Shown one piece after another: positions 32,821 to 44,472 of a stretch of 64,000 nucleotides of DNA. This stretch comes from Toxotes chatareus (taxonomy: Eukaryota > Chordata > Actinopteri > Toxotidae): NCBI GenBank assembly GCA_016801885.1, contig JAFBJY010000399.1, positions 124,001 to 188,000 of the forward strand, written 5' to 3'. The notes under the pieces are model-generated. The model was not told where the DNA came from. It saw only the letters and a program-made list of their open reading frames with translations, and searched no databases. A program made the translations under genes and the position numbers. Position 1 is the first letter of the stretch. Each line of letters starts with the position of its first letter.

Positions 32821-33104
32821 AAGACCGGGGTCATTTCACGAAGCGGTTAGGGAAAACACTAGTATTTGTGAAATGACGGAAACCCAGAGTTAACCATTTA
32901 AAAAGGAGGTAAAAACCCGAGATAGGGTGTCAAGGAGTGTTGCCCATTTAAAAGCGAGGAAACTGTATAGTCTTTACCAGTAACTTAGTCGGAACAAACC
33001 GGGTCGGGAGGTTTATTCCAGCCCCCCCAGGGTTTTTCACTTCCCTGAGCAAAAAAGGAAGTTTCATAATTGAGTCTCCATAGAACCGTTTAAAAATATT
33101 CCTT

Positions 33105-34240
33105 TCTGGAAGCCCCGATTGATGAGAAGACTGATTGCGAGAATGCGATTGCGTCGGGCGAGGATTTTCCTCCACTTTGGGATATTTTTCATATCCCCCC
33201 TTTTTTTATTTGAACGTTATCTTTTTTTCGTTACAGTCACTGAAATACTTTAAAACCTCATCCGCCCTCTCATCCTCCATCACCCCCCGTGGAGGGCACT
33301 ACCACTGAACAAATACTTTGCATTGTCACTTTTTTTTGAAAAGGAAGCTTTATAATACCCGGGATGCAGAACACATGCAAAGCAACGTTTGCAGGGCTAT
33401 AAAAAGGGGGCCTCCTCTGAAGGGGTTTTTTTACGTTTTGTTGTTTTTCCTGACAAAACCGTGGGGAACAAAAAAGTTCGGATTCAAAATAATTTTAAAT
33501 GATTAATAACTTTTCGTCAATAAATGTTGCGGCCCTCTGGGAGCAAAAATTTGAATTCTTTTGGGTTTCAATGTGATTGGCTGCATTGATGGACCCAATT
33601 CCATCACTCCCCCTTCAGAAAATAAAGGGAGATTAGGGAATGGGAAGTCCTTCCATACATCAATGTGCAGGAATACTTTACACTTTTTAAATGTCAGACA
33701 CAAATATTGCAACAAATTTTGTCTCATTTTAATTGCAAATCATTTGTATGCAGCACACATTATCACAAATGTAAGCAAGGGCCCCCGGTCTGTATGACTC
33801 ATATAGAGAGTCTAAATAAGCAATAGACTAAAACGTGGTTGGTCTGAAACATTGCGTTTGTCCCCAAAAGATTTTTGTCTAATTTTCTGGAAAAATATCA
33901 GAAGAAAAAAGGGTTTTTCACTTGGGAAAAATTCAGGGCCTTCTGGCAGGGTTCCCCCTGCCAACAAATCGATAACCCCTTACCCAGACCTAAAACGGGA
34001 CCCCAGCAGCATTTCTTAGGGCACACTGCGGGAAGAGCCGGGGAGAGATGACTTTTGGCCGTTGAAAGCCCCTTTCATCTTCGCATCTCAGAGTGCCCCG
34101 GGGAGCTCGAAAAATTTGGCATGTGTTTTTCCCTAAATTCCCCAAAAGGGGAGCAACACCCGCCCCACAAATAGAAGACCCCGAGGAACCCCCCCCAGCT
34201 CCAGAAAATCAGGATGGAAGGGGAATCAGAATCTGATCTC
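33105..34240 (+). pseudogene. HARBI1-type transposase of the Harbinger element, frame broken
   Basis: Pieces in order: an Arg-rich N-terminal segment ending in Phe-Glu-Arg-Tyr-Leu-like codons (33120-33225); Asp-Ala-Glu-His followed by Val-Cys-Arg-Ala-Ile-Lys (33365-33402); Asn-Val-Ile-Gly-Cys-Ile-Asp-Gly (33568-33591), holding the first catalytic Asp of the DDE_4 fold; then Pro-Ser-Glu-Asn and Lys-Ser-Phe-His (33608-33660). Next are a decayed Trp-Pro-Gly-Ser-x-Tyr/His-Asp-Ser segment (33780-33800), a Pro-Tyr-Pro-Asp region (33978-33990) and a closing Arg-Gly-Glu-Gln-His-Pro and Ile-Glu-Asp-Pro-Glu-Glu stretch (34148-34187). The enzyme family cuts and joins the element at its ends. Here several frameshifts interrupt it. 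Confidence 0.75.
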
Positions 34241-34849
34241 AACCATTTTTTCCCTTTAAAATTTCAACAAAAGAATACCACACTGTACACGCCTTTTTTT
34301 TAGTCTTCCCTTTTATCCTACAGACAGACAGGACAAAGAGAAATTTTCGTTGTTTTCAAATTTCTCTTTAAAACATTAAATTTACCCCTAAAAACCTCAG
34401 CTTGGTTTTAAAATTTTATTTTCCCGATCGCCTTTTTTCTGGCCCAATAAAATTTTGTCCTTTTTTCATTTTTTGTGATGAATTTTTTCTCCTTGATGGT
34501 AACTGAAATCACAAGAATATTGTTCCCAACAATTTAAAAGAATTTAAAATCCCTTTTTACTGAAACCCCCTGTATTCATTTGTTCTGAAATTGATACCCC
34601 CTTCATGCTGTCCCGTTTGCTCTGTTAAAAAAGGGTGAATAACTTCCCCTTAAAAAATAAATCCAACTTAAGTGATCAAATTTTGATACCCCTAGGGTTT
34701 GACAGAACACAGGTCCCATCTTGTTCCATCCTTTTGGGCAAGTTTCTTTTGTGAACTTATACCCCTATTGGGTTGGGGGGGTGTGTTGAGGGCTTACAAA
34801 GGCTGGAGTTGGGCCCCTGGGCCCCCTGGGGGAACTTCCCCCAGAATCT

Positions 34850-35500
34850 ATTGGGTTAGGGAAAAAACAGCTTTGCATCTAAAAGAGGCTTCATAAAAAA
34901 AAAAAAGAAGTGTGGACTTGTTCGTTTTGAAGGATTTTGGGCCTCAGGGCTGACTGGTTCAGATGAGCTGCCCCCGGGGTTTCCCCGTGGGCCTTCCTGT
35001 TGTTTGGCAAGGGGCCCCCTCCTCTCTCGTTGGGGGTGGGGCAGGTCCTACTGTTTTACGGGCCCCTGCCCTTTTCTGTTGGCAGGAGGGGTCAAATGTT
35101 AACCACCACATTAATTTGAAAAATTTCAGGGGGGAGAATGTGGAAAACATCATGGGACTGAAAGAGCTGACAGTTTTTAAAAAATAAATTAAAATATAAA
35201 TAAAATTGAATTTTTAATTAAAATTTAAATAGACATATCAAATGCCAAAGTGAGATACAACCAGGCATGTTATTTCCCCTCCCCGATTAATTATTTTTTT
35301 ATATTTCATTTTTCCTTCCAAGTCCCGTTTTTTGCCCCTGGGTTTTCACCTCATGAACAGGGGTGATTAAAACAAAAAATTTCGCATTGACTCGAGCAGG
35401 ATTTTTTTTTCCCCCTCGTTTTTCTATCTTTGCCGCTGCCACTGTGTTGCTTTTTTTCCCGGAAAATATGCCATATTCACCGGCCCCCCTCAAAATTTTC
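34850..35500 (-). pseudogene. Myb/SANT-like accessory ORF of the Harbinger element, frame broken
   Basis: On - , 35493-35299 gives Lys-Ser-Asn-Thr-Val-Ala-Ala-Ala-Lys-Ile followed by Ala-Arg-Val-Asn-Ala, matching the first Myb/SANT helices of the Harbinger partner protein. After a disturbed stretch, 35100-34960 gives Lys-Arg-Ala-x-Ala-Arg-Lys-Thr, then Gly-Pro-Ala-Pro-Pro-Pro and Thr-Gly-Arg-Pro. In known Harbinger elements this protein brings the transposase to the nucleus and to the ends. It faces the transposase gene. Confidence 0.7.
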
Positions 35501-36024
35501 CCCCAGGGTGAAAAAAAAATTTTAGCCTTTTTTTTATCCCTTCATGGTGAATCAAGAATCGGGGTCCCTTGATATGGGTTATTTTTTTGTCGGGGGACCC
35601 CTTAACTCAGGCAAAATACTCAGAGTTGAAAAACTAATGTGAATCGCTGTGTTAAAAAAAGGAAATCAGATTTTTTTATCTCAGGGTTTGTCAACTAGGG
35701 TTAACACTATACTGATTTGTGAACCCCCTTTAGAAATCGGGCCCCCTCTTTAATAGTGTAGCATAGTTTTTTTGTAGGGGGTGTGAGTCAGGAGTTATAT
35801 GAGACTGACTAATGGGTGTGTAGAAAATGTGTTACAATGTTGTTTGAAGGGGAGTTTAATGTTAATGAAGCTTGGGTTAATCAGTATAGAGGCCTTGTTA
35901 AAGTGTTAATGTGAATTTAGATATCCAGTTCTTTTGGGCACTTGCGTGTTTTTTGGATATTTTTTCATCTTGGGGAGAGAGATGGTTGTTGTTGAAAGTT
36001 GTTGTTGTAAAAAATTTCCTTTTT

Positions 36025-37135
36025 TTTAAAGGTTAAAAAAAGGGGAAAAAGGGGCCTTTTTTTTTTTAAATTTTAAAAAATTTTTTTTCCCTTTTTGGAA
36101 AAATTTTTTTTTTTCCCCTTTTTTTTTTTTTTTCCCCGGGGGAAAAAAAAAATTTTTAAAAATTGGGGGGAAAAAGGGGGAAAGGGGAAAAAACCCCCCA
36201 AAGGCCCCCCCAAAAAAAAAAAAAAAAACCCCGGGGGAAAAAAAAAAAATTTTTTTTTTTTTTTTTAAAAAAATTTTTTAAAAAAAAAAAATTTTTTTTA
36301 AAAAAAAAATTTTTTTAAAAAAAAAAAAAAGGTTTAAAGGGGGTTTTTTTTTTTGGGGGGGCCCCCCCCCCAAAAAATTTTTTTCCCCCCCCAAAAAAAC
36401 CAAATTGGGGAAAACCCCCCCCAAAAAAACCGGAAAAAATTTTTTAAAAAACCGGGGTTTTTAAAGGGGCCCCCCCCTTTTTTTGGAAAAAAGGAAAAAA
36501 AAAACCCCAAAAAAACCCCTTTGGGTTTTTTCCATTTTCCCCAAAAAAACCAAAACAAAACCCCCAAAAAAAAAAATTTTTTAAAAATTTTAAAGGTTTT
36601 TAAAAAAAACTTTAAAAAAAAAGGGGGAAAAGGGAAAAAAATTTTAAAGGGTTTGGAAAAAATTTTTTAAAGTTTTTTTTTTGGGGGGGGGGAAAAAAAA
36701 TTTTTTTGGTTTTTATTTTTTTTAATTTTAAAAATTTTTTTGGGGGGGGGGGGGTTTTTTTTTTTTTTTAAAAAAAAACCCCCTTTTAAAGGGGGGAAAA
36801 AACCCAAAGGTTTTTTAAAAAATTTTCCCCCTTTTATTTTAAAAAATTTTTCCCCCCCCGGGGGGGGGGGTTTTTTTTTTTAAAAAGGGGAAAAAAACCC
36901 CCCCCCGGAAAAAGGGGGGGAAAAAAAAGGAAAAAAAAAAAGGGGGGTTTAAAAAAAATTTTTTTGGGGGAAAAAAAACCCCTTTTAAAAAAAAAAATTT
37001 GAAAAAACCCAAAAAAATTTAAAAAAAAAAAAAAACCCCTTTTTTTTTTTGGGGGGGTTTTTTAAAAAATATTTAAAAAACAAAAAATTTTTGGGGGGGA
37101 AAAAAATTTAAACCTTTTTTAAAGGAATTAATTTT
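36025..37135. other. Homopolymer-run block, probable failed consensus
   Basis: The sequence is almost only runs of 3-20 identical bases, with hardly any dinucleotide alternation and no microsatellite period. The frames at 36334-36567 (-) and 36353-36670 (+) are runs of Gly, Phe, Lys and Pro codons produced by this. The true sequence cannot be read here. Confidence 0.85.
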
Positions 37136-39345
37136 TAGCAAAAAAAAGTTGTTTCATTGGTTGGGGTTGTTTTTTTTAATGTTTTAAAAGGAACCAGGAT
37201 GTAAAGTAAAATAATTGGGGGCCAAAAAAAAATTTTGGAAAAACCCAAAAAAGGTAGGGGGGGGCACAGCTTTAAATTAAAAACCCTTTAAAGGAAAAAG
37301 TATTAAACCCATATTAAAAAAGGTAAATGGTAATAAAATTGGAATTCCAGTATTTTTTAAAGGGCCCGGGCAATTTAAGAAAAACTTTTTAAAGGGGCAC
37401 AGGGAAAAAAACCCAAACTTTTTTAAAAAGGGAAAAAATTTTTTTACGGGGTCCCCGGCATTTTGAAAATTAGATTTTTAGGCCGGGGTTAGAAAACCAA
37501 GGGCCCTTCCCTTTTAAACCAAGGGGGGCTAAAATTAAAATTGTTTATTCTTTTGGAAAATTAAACATCCCCCTTTGCCCATCAAAAAGGAAATTTTGGA
37601 AATTTTTAAATGAAAACCGGGAAAATTTTTAGGGTCTTTTCCAAGAATTTCAGGGGGAAAAATTTTTCAAAGGCACGGCAAAAAAAAACCCTTTTAAAGG
37701 AAACCCTTTCCCTTAATTAAAATAATTTAAATTTTTTATCCGGGAGAAAAAGCCCCCCTTTTCCGGGGTTTTTAGAGGGGGGCCCTTTAAATTTTGACTT
37801 ATGGTTTTAAAAAGTTTTGGCTTGTTAATGGGGTTTTTGGTGGTAAAAAGGTGACTCATTTGGTTTTCGAAATAAGGGGGGTTTCCCCCAAAAGGGATTT
37901 GGTGAATTTTGAAAGGGGGTTTAATTTAATTTTTTACCTTGGGAAAATTTTTGGGGGCGGACGTCCTGGGCCCTTTAACCTTTGACTTGGGGTTTTAGAG
38001 GCTTTTTAAAAAGGGGTTTTTTAAAAGGGCCCATTTTTTCTTAAAAAAACAAGGGTTTTCCCCTTACAAGGATTTTGGAAATTTTAATTTTTTTAATTTT
38101 ATTTTTTTTAATTTGGAAAAGTTTTCAGAAAGTTAAAATGGTTTTAAACCCCATTTGAGTTTTCCAAAAATTTTTAAATTTGAACAGAAAAGGTTTATTG
38201 AAAACTTTTGGATTTTTAATTTCGGGTTCCAGTTTAAAATTTTAAGGGGCACAGGCCCAATTTTTTGGATTTTGTGTGAAATTTTAAATGGGAAAATTTG
38301 AAAAGTGGGGGATTGTTTTTACCTTTCCACCCTAACCTGATTTTTGTAACCCAAGGAAACCCCAAGGGGAACGGGCCTTCCTTGTAGTTTTTGTTAAAGG
38401 TTTGCTTTTAAATTTTCCATTGGGGTGGTAATTTTTACTTTTAAACTTTTTACAAAATGGGGGGAATTCCCCAAAATCATGCCTCTTTCCATTTTTTTTA
38501 AAAATTGGAATTTTCCCCCAAAACGGGTTTTTTTTCTCTTCTTTTCTTTTCTTCCTCTTTTCATGAATTTTTGGGGAAGGGTTTTTGAAATTTATTTTAT
38601 TAATGATTTCCCTAAAACTTTTCCCCTCAGCCCCTTAAAAAACCATTTGCTTTTACATATTTTAATTAATTTCTTGATTAAACCAAATACTTTTTGTTGA
38701 ACCTTTTCTCTTTTGCTTTTTTTACCCCACCTTCTATACATTGAGGGTGTGTTTGGTGTTGGTTTGTTGGGTTGTTTCCTTTAGTTTTTGGGGGAACAAC
38801 ATTCCCAAGCTTGAGGTAACAAGGCGGGAGTGTGGACCAATGGAAACCAATTCCCAGAATTAAAACAGGCCATTACTACCAACTTCCCCCAAAGGTTTGG
38901 GGGTGTTTTTGTTTTGGGGGGGGGTTTTTATGTTTTGTTAAAAGGGAAAAAAGGGGAAAACTACAGGGGGGTCCAACAGCCCAAGGGGTTTTTCAGAAGT
39001 AAAAAGGACAGAAAAGTTAGGGCAGGTTTAGTTTGGGGAAAAGAAATGTTTTTCTGAAATTTTGGGAAAAGGGAGGATATTTTAAAAAGGGACAAGAAAA
39101 CCGGGAAACCAACACCCAACATAATCTCACTTTTTACAAAATTTGGGGGTTTAGTTTTTTGGAAAAAATGGGCCCAGAATATGGGTTTTTGTTGATTTTA
39201 ACAAAATCAAAGGGCGCCAAAAAAAATTTCCCATTTTCATTTGGGGTTTTAGAATAAAAATACCAGAAATGGGGAAAATTTTGACAAAATTGGAAGAAAT
39301 TTTTTCACCCGTGTGTTTTGTTAAAGATTTGTTTTTTAAGGGATG
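37136..39345. other. Low-quality AT-rich DNA, no gene recognised
   Basis: Runs are shorter than in the preceding block but still far above normal. The piece 38700-39260 has the texture of an interspersed repeat but could not be assigned. Confidence 0.4.
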
Positions 39346-39349
39346 ACTG

Positions 39350-39371
39350 TGAGAGAGAGAGAGAGAGAGAA
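39350..39371. repeat. GA microsatellite
   Basis: About eleven GA units, followed by a purine-rich flank. Confidence 0.8.
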
Positions 39372-41080
39372 AAACTGAAAGGAGGAGAGGTGGAGGGAGA
39401 CAAAATGAGAAATTAAAAGGTTCATTTAAAAATGTCAGTCATCATGTAAACCATTTTTTTGGGGCCCAGGCCCGGGGCCAGGGGGCAGCCCCCCCAATTC
39501 ACAAGGGCAATCAAGACCTTGGCACTCCACGGGTGGTGAGAAAGGGAGGTGGTCCCACCCGGGGGGATCACCCCCCTCCCAATAATCTGCCCAAAACCTA
39601 AAGTATCTCATTAGTAAAGTGTTTAACTGAAAATTAGAGCTGACACAATTAACCCGGGCCCCGGGGGTTTAGTCCAGGGGGGCCAAACAGGGGTTTGGGT
39701 TCAGCTGAACCAGGCACAAAAAAGGGATCTCGGAGACCCTCCAGACTGCACACTGTTTGGCCTGGGTTGGGAATTTACAATTAATCAGTTTTTTCCCAAT
39801 TTACAGGACCAAGAGAACATTTTTTCCCAAAAAAATAAAAAAACATTTGCTGCTTCCCAACTTGACATGAATAAAAGTGGTTTGGGTCCGGGGTGTACCT
39901 AAAAAGTGAGCACTGAGTGTAGTTCTCATGAAGGGCAGTGAAGTGTATGAAATCCACTTTCCAGCAGTGAGCAGCAGCTCAGCTGTTTAGTATGAACAGG
40001 CCCCCCCCGGGGGTCAAACGTGTTGAGTAGACTCGGCCAGACATGTGTCTGAGGGGTTGAAGGAGTTTTTGAGTCTCCACAGACAAGGAAACACATTTCT
40101 GTGAAGACATGTTGGGTGTGCTACACCTTAATCTTTTTTTTCCCAAGGACAAAATCATCAACAACCAACCAAACCAAAAAAACAACCATTCATAACAAAA
40201 CCATAAAAAAATGTTCCAGCTTCCTCTTTAAATTTTAAAAATGATGCCCTTTATAAAAGTTTATTTCTCAGAAACAAAAATTTCAGCACTACAGTTTTTT
40301 TGGGAAGCTTGTCTCCATTGGGGTAGAATCGGTTAAAAACTGGACTGATATTACCCAAACATTCATGAACTTTGGGATGACTTTTGTCCCATCGGGAAAG
40401 GGGTATTCCCATCTGATCATATGATACTGGAGTGTGTCTGTGCTGGGCCCCCGCTGAAGAAGGAAAAAAAGGGACTTTAAAAACCCTTTTTCACTGAACA
40501 GGGTTTAAGGGGAAACCTATTATAAGATGTGGGTGACCAGAGATCTCCTTTTAAGCGTTGATTGTAAATTGGTTTTTTTGGGGAGGAGCTTAGGGTTTAT
40601 AATGCCCAGCCAACAAACCCTTCGGGGAGAGAGGAGGATAAACACCCAGTAAATTGTGTATTTAATTTTTTATTATTTTCCTTTTTTGGAGATTTTTTTT
40701 TTGGGCCTGTAAAAAATGCACAGCCCAAATGCTTTTTACAATTTTCCCCAATCATTTTTTTTTTTTCCAAACTAAAAAAAAAAACCCAAAGTTTGTGTAA
40801 AATAAAACCTCTGCCCCCTGGGGGGGGGGGGTTTGCAGCCTCCCCAAATTTACTTTGGCCCTGCTCGGGCTGAGGATTACCCGGCCTGACGGGCCAGCAA
40901 ACAGTAAAAATTTTCTCAGTGCCCCGGGAAGGGTTTTTCCATTCTGCAGTGAACACACAGACTGTTAATGTATCTCTTTTTTCTTTTACTTGAAAAGTCA
41001 TTTTGGGAGGTGTAGGTGTGGGAGGAGACTTTTAAATTGCCCAATTGTTAAGTCAATAAACAAGTCAATATGTTTGACAA
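39372..41080. other. No gene recognised; includes a Tc1-like terminal fragment
   Basis: The segment gggtgtacctaaaaagtgag (39891-39910) followed by cactgagtgtag resembles the terminal sequence of a common fish DNA transposon (TTATTAGGTACACC type). The rest is unassigned. A - frame at 40597-41001 shows no domain. Confidence 0.35.
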
Positions 41081-41083
41081 ACA

Positions 41084-41110
41084 GACTCCTGTTAAGTCTT
41101 AACAGGAGTC
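41084..41110. repeat. Perfect 13-bp inverted repeat with 1-nt centre
   Basis: GACTCCTGTTAAG at 41084-41096 is followed by one T and then its exact reverse complement at 41098-41110. It could form a cruciform or be the head-to-head ends of a small transposon. It precedes a LINE 3' fragment by about 150 bp. Confidence 0.7.
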
Positions 41111-41254
41111 TTTCCCCTTTCCAGTGGTCATTCAGTAACTGGAAAATTGCACAAAAATTGACTGATACTGATGTTCAATGACATTTTTCCCAAATTTATT
41201 GACTTATTTTATTTCAACCACGTCTGATAATGATTTCTGATGTGAAAAAGCCCT

Positions 41255-41695
41255 TCCATAATAAAAACTGTCTCAAAGCACTTTACAGAGACACAGAGTC
41301 TGACCCCACATCAGCACTTAAGGCGACAGTGGCAAGAAAAAAACTCCCTTTTAACAGGAAGAAACCTTGAGCGGAACATGGCTCATATGGGGGACCCTCC
41401 TGCTGATGGACGGGCTGGGTGAAAGGAGGAAAAGGAGGAAGATAGGACAGCTAGGAATGGAGGAGAGGAGGAGAAGGACATGCAGCATATAAAACATGAT
41501 ACAAACAGGGTTGGCAATGTTTGAGTGCCAGCATTCAGATTACAGAACAGTTAGTGGATACTGTGCTCTGCAGATTACAGTTATGATAGGAAACAGAGCA
41601 CAGAAGCAAAAAGCTGTCATGATTGGTAATTATTTACATTACAGTCTGCAGAGAATATTAATCATGACGATAGACAGGAGCGCGTCATGAACGAC
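41255..41695 (-). mobile_element. LINE 3' fragment, same family as 13640-16450
   Basis: It shares cagagacacagagtctgacc (41285), gcgacagtggcaagaaaaaa (41323), ttttaacaggaagaaacctt (41350) and acagttagtggata with the 3' part of the larger copy, in the same order and orientation. It is better preserved than that copy and lacks the RT part. Confidence 0.65.
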
Positions 41696-41699
41696 GGTT

Positions 41700-42870
41700 G
41701 CTGAAAGTTTTACTTTTTTATTTTACCAAATTTTTGGGGGTAGAGGATTTTCTGTCTAAAGGGTTAAAATGCCGCACTTCTAATTTTTTTCCCTTGTCAA
41801 CACTTCCTGTAGTTCCCTTTGGATTATCGGGATGAATGGTTTTGGGATGTTGAAGTGTTTTTTTATACTGCGTTGTGGTGTTTAGTTGGTAGATTTCGGG
41901 AGTTGTCAATTAAAGTCGAGGGGAGGAAGAGGCCCGGGTTTATGCCCCATGTTGTGTGGAATCTGCAATGGGAAGCGGGGGGAGTCAGAGAGAAGCAGAG
42001 GAGTTGATGGTCAGTAGCTGAACACGGAGTTTTTGTTAGCCTGTGGCCCCATTTTACTGCTGACTGAAGGCAGTTTTTTCCTGCCTGAATCAGCCTGGGA
42101 GGAGGGGGACCTGACCCGCTGTTTCCGGGGCAGTCGGGAGCCGGCTAAATGCGGTCGGGAGCCCCGGCGGGACAGGGGCTGGAGAACAGTTTTGATTTTT
42201 TGTCATTGGGAGAACCCCCTACGGGACTGAGCTCAGGGGGAGGGACGGGGTTTTTCAGGCTCTATGTGATTTTCGGGAGAGACAGTTAACACTCCATCCA
42301 AAGAGTCAGAGGCCCCCCCAGAGATTATATCTCTGTGACTGGTCACAGACAAAAAAACTGTCTTCGGGACATATTTGCTGTTTTTTTTTGGGAGTTTGGT
42401 CTCTGTTTTTGGGTTTTGGGTTTTTAGGTTTGTTGTTACTGTTTAAGTTCAGATTTTACTATGAGAAAAGGGGGAAAAGGGCCGGGGGCCCCTTCAAACG
42501 GGCCCCCCCGGGAATAATATTGGGGAAAATGAATTGAGTCTCAGTTTTTTTTGGGGAATAATCACCTGCAGCTTGTTTCATCTTTATTTTTAAAAAACAC
42601 TGCAGACAAACAGATTGTCAGAAAAAAATGTGGATCCCCAGCCCATCTGGGGTTTTCAGTGAAGGGAAAAAATGGTCGCCCTGAATCTGGGGGAAAGATA
42701 TGAAAGGGGAAAAAGAAGACAATAAGGGAGGAGCAGCTGATATTTCTACAGGAAAAAATGATGGGAAAGATCGGGGCCAAAAAGGTCGGGACAAAAGAGT
42801 TTGCTCTGTCTCCGGGGATGTTTTAACTGAAAGATTGGGATGTTTTCACAAGTCCTGGGGGGATGTTTTG
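41700..42870. other. No gene recognised; may be 5' part of the following LINE
   Basis: GC-rich around 42080-42250 with several open frames but no domain. Position suggests LINE 5' untranslated or ORF1-type sequence, which is inference only. Confidence 0.3.
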
Positions 42871-42879
42871 GGACTAAAT

Positions 42880-44290
42880 TGTTGGATACAAAAAAACCAT
42901 GATTTACCAAATCAGTCAAAGCAGGATTCAAATCAAACGGGAAAAAAAAGGGGCAGAAAACAAATTTGGGTTACCTCAAGCATAAAAAACTACTGCGGGC
43001 CCTTTCCCAGCCCAAAGGGGGGCTAAAAGTACTGGTGTCTTTTAGATGGTTGAACTCAGACACAGAGCTGGATAATGCTCTGAATTTTTTTTTATTAATC
43101 GTTTTGTTTCCCTTTTGGGTTTTTAAAAACAGAAATAAAGGAACTGAAAAAAAAATTAAAAAACCTGTGCATTTTTTAACAGAGGTGTTTCCCCGGCAGT
43201 AAAAGTGAACAAAGGTCCCCCCCCCGATAATATATGTGGATGTTTAGTGAAGTCCGGGCACATTAACTGAGTCCTAAGTTTTTTTAATTTTTGGGGGTCC
43301 TTACAGACACAACAGGGGTTTTTTAAGCTCTGAAAGACCCCGGTTGGCCCCAAAAAACATTGAATGATGGAGCTGTCGCTTCTGACTTCAATTTGTTTAA
43401 AACAGAGAAACGGTCAGATCTGAGGTCCTGAAGAAAAGTGAACATGCACGGGATCCCCAGTTTGCAAAAAGGGCCCTCAAGAGGAGTGGAGGATCATGAC
43501 TTGATCAACATGCTTTTTAAACATCGGGATTTTAATGAACACACCAGGCTTTTTTTTTTGGGATTTTTCTTGTTTTTTAAACAACCCAAAATTCACATTT
43601 GAATTGAAAGGCTCCTAAAAAAGTTTGATTTAAAAAATAATCTGGTGGGTTAGATTCTGGATTTTTTAAAACCAAAAAATAAGAGTGAGGGTAAAACAGT
43701 ACATTGTCTGACCAAAGGTGTTTTTCCCCACTTTTTCCTCAAGGGTGTTTTGGGTCACCACTATTGTTCTTTTTTAACACAAACATGTGTCAGAGCAGAC
43801 AGACAGCAGAAGCATCAAAAAGTGCTGATGACTCCGTTATTGTTAGTTCCTCCAGGACGGTGAGAGCAGCCATGGACCAGTCTTTTTGATGATTTAGTTC
43901 AGTGGTGGGGGAATCCCCCCCGCAGCTAAATGCTACAAAAACCCAAAGATATCCCTTTTGGGATTTTAGGGGGAAAACCCCCTAAACCAAGTCACTTTAA
44001 TTAAAGGTCAGACCTTTGGGAGTATGTGCAGTCTTACAAATATCTTGGGACTATCATTGGCAAAATTTTTGAAGAAAATTGTGAAGGGGTTTTAAAAGGC
44101 TCAAAAACGCTTTTTTTAATTTTTTAAAGGGAAAATTACATTTTCACATTGACTAAACCCCATAATGAGATGTTTATCTTTTTTTTATAGAATCCGCTTG
44201 ATCATTTTTTTTAGTGTCAGGGTTTCATTCAGACAATTTTAAAACAGAGGAAAAAACCCCACCTACAGATAAAATAAATTTAAAATAAAC
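42880..44290 (+). mobile_element. LINE reverse-transcriptase fragment, + strand
   Basis: RT landmarks on + : Phe-Asn-Glu-His-Thr-Arg-Leu (43532-43552); Ser-Pro-x-Gly-Cys-x-x-Ser-Pro-Leu-Leu (43725-43770); Ser-Ala-Asp-Asp-Ser-Val-Ile-Val (43820-43845), the catalytic (F/Y)-A-D-D box with Ser in first place; Leu-x-Leu-Asn-Ala-Thr-Lys-Thr (43922-43945); Tyr-Lys-Tyr-Leu-Gly-Thr-Ile-Ile (44035-44058); and a Gln-Arg-Leu-Tyr-like/Lys-Leu-x-x-Phe-His-Ile-Asp region up to about 44160. The family is related to the + strand LINE at 26.2-28.4 kb. It ends about 100 bp before the NLR-B start codon. Confidence 0.72.
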
Positions 44291-44387
44291 CCTGGGGGAT
44301 GATTTTCGTTTGAGGGCGAGAAGGGATTTGTTTTTTTTCTCTCCAGATGAAGGTGGGAAAGTGTGTTTTTATGGATGGAATTGTACC

Positions 44388-44472
44388 ATGAATCAGGGGA
44401 GGACAGAGAGGGGGGAGCCCCCCCCCCAAAAAAGGGTCTGTGGGGGGACCATAAACCCGAAAAAGCTCAGAG
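44388..44472 (+). CDS. NLR-B exon 1 (start exon)
   Basis: The ATG at 44388-44390 begins Met-Asn-Gln-Gly-Arg-Thr-Glu-Arg-Gly-Glu-Pro-Pro-Pro, the expected acidic/proline N-terminus of the family. The donor GTGAG is at 44473. I chose this start because it gives the family N-terminus and lies about 85 codon-bases before the donor, as in relatives. Confidence 0.65.

Larger units (their letters stand above)
32826..35746. mobile_element. PIF-Harbinger transposon with two opposed ORFs
   Basis: The left end begins gggtcatttcacgaagcggt (32828-32847). The right end, read on the opposite strand, begins gggcccgatttctaaaggg (35742 downward). Both continue into related subterminal motifs (agtatttg and ctctgagtattttg types), so they look like imperfect terminal inverted repeats. 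Between them lie a HARBI1-type transposase on + (33105-34240) and a Myb/SANT-like ORF on - (35500-34850), the two genes required by autonomous Harbinger elements. At ~2.9 kb the length is right for a complete copy. I could not identify the 3-bp target duplication with confidence. Confidence 0.72.

Noticed and set aside
36334..36670. Open frames inside the homopolymer block
   Set aside because: Made of Gly/Phe/Lys/Pro runs created by base runs; not biological coding sequence.
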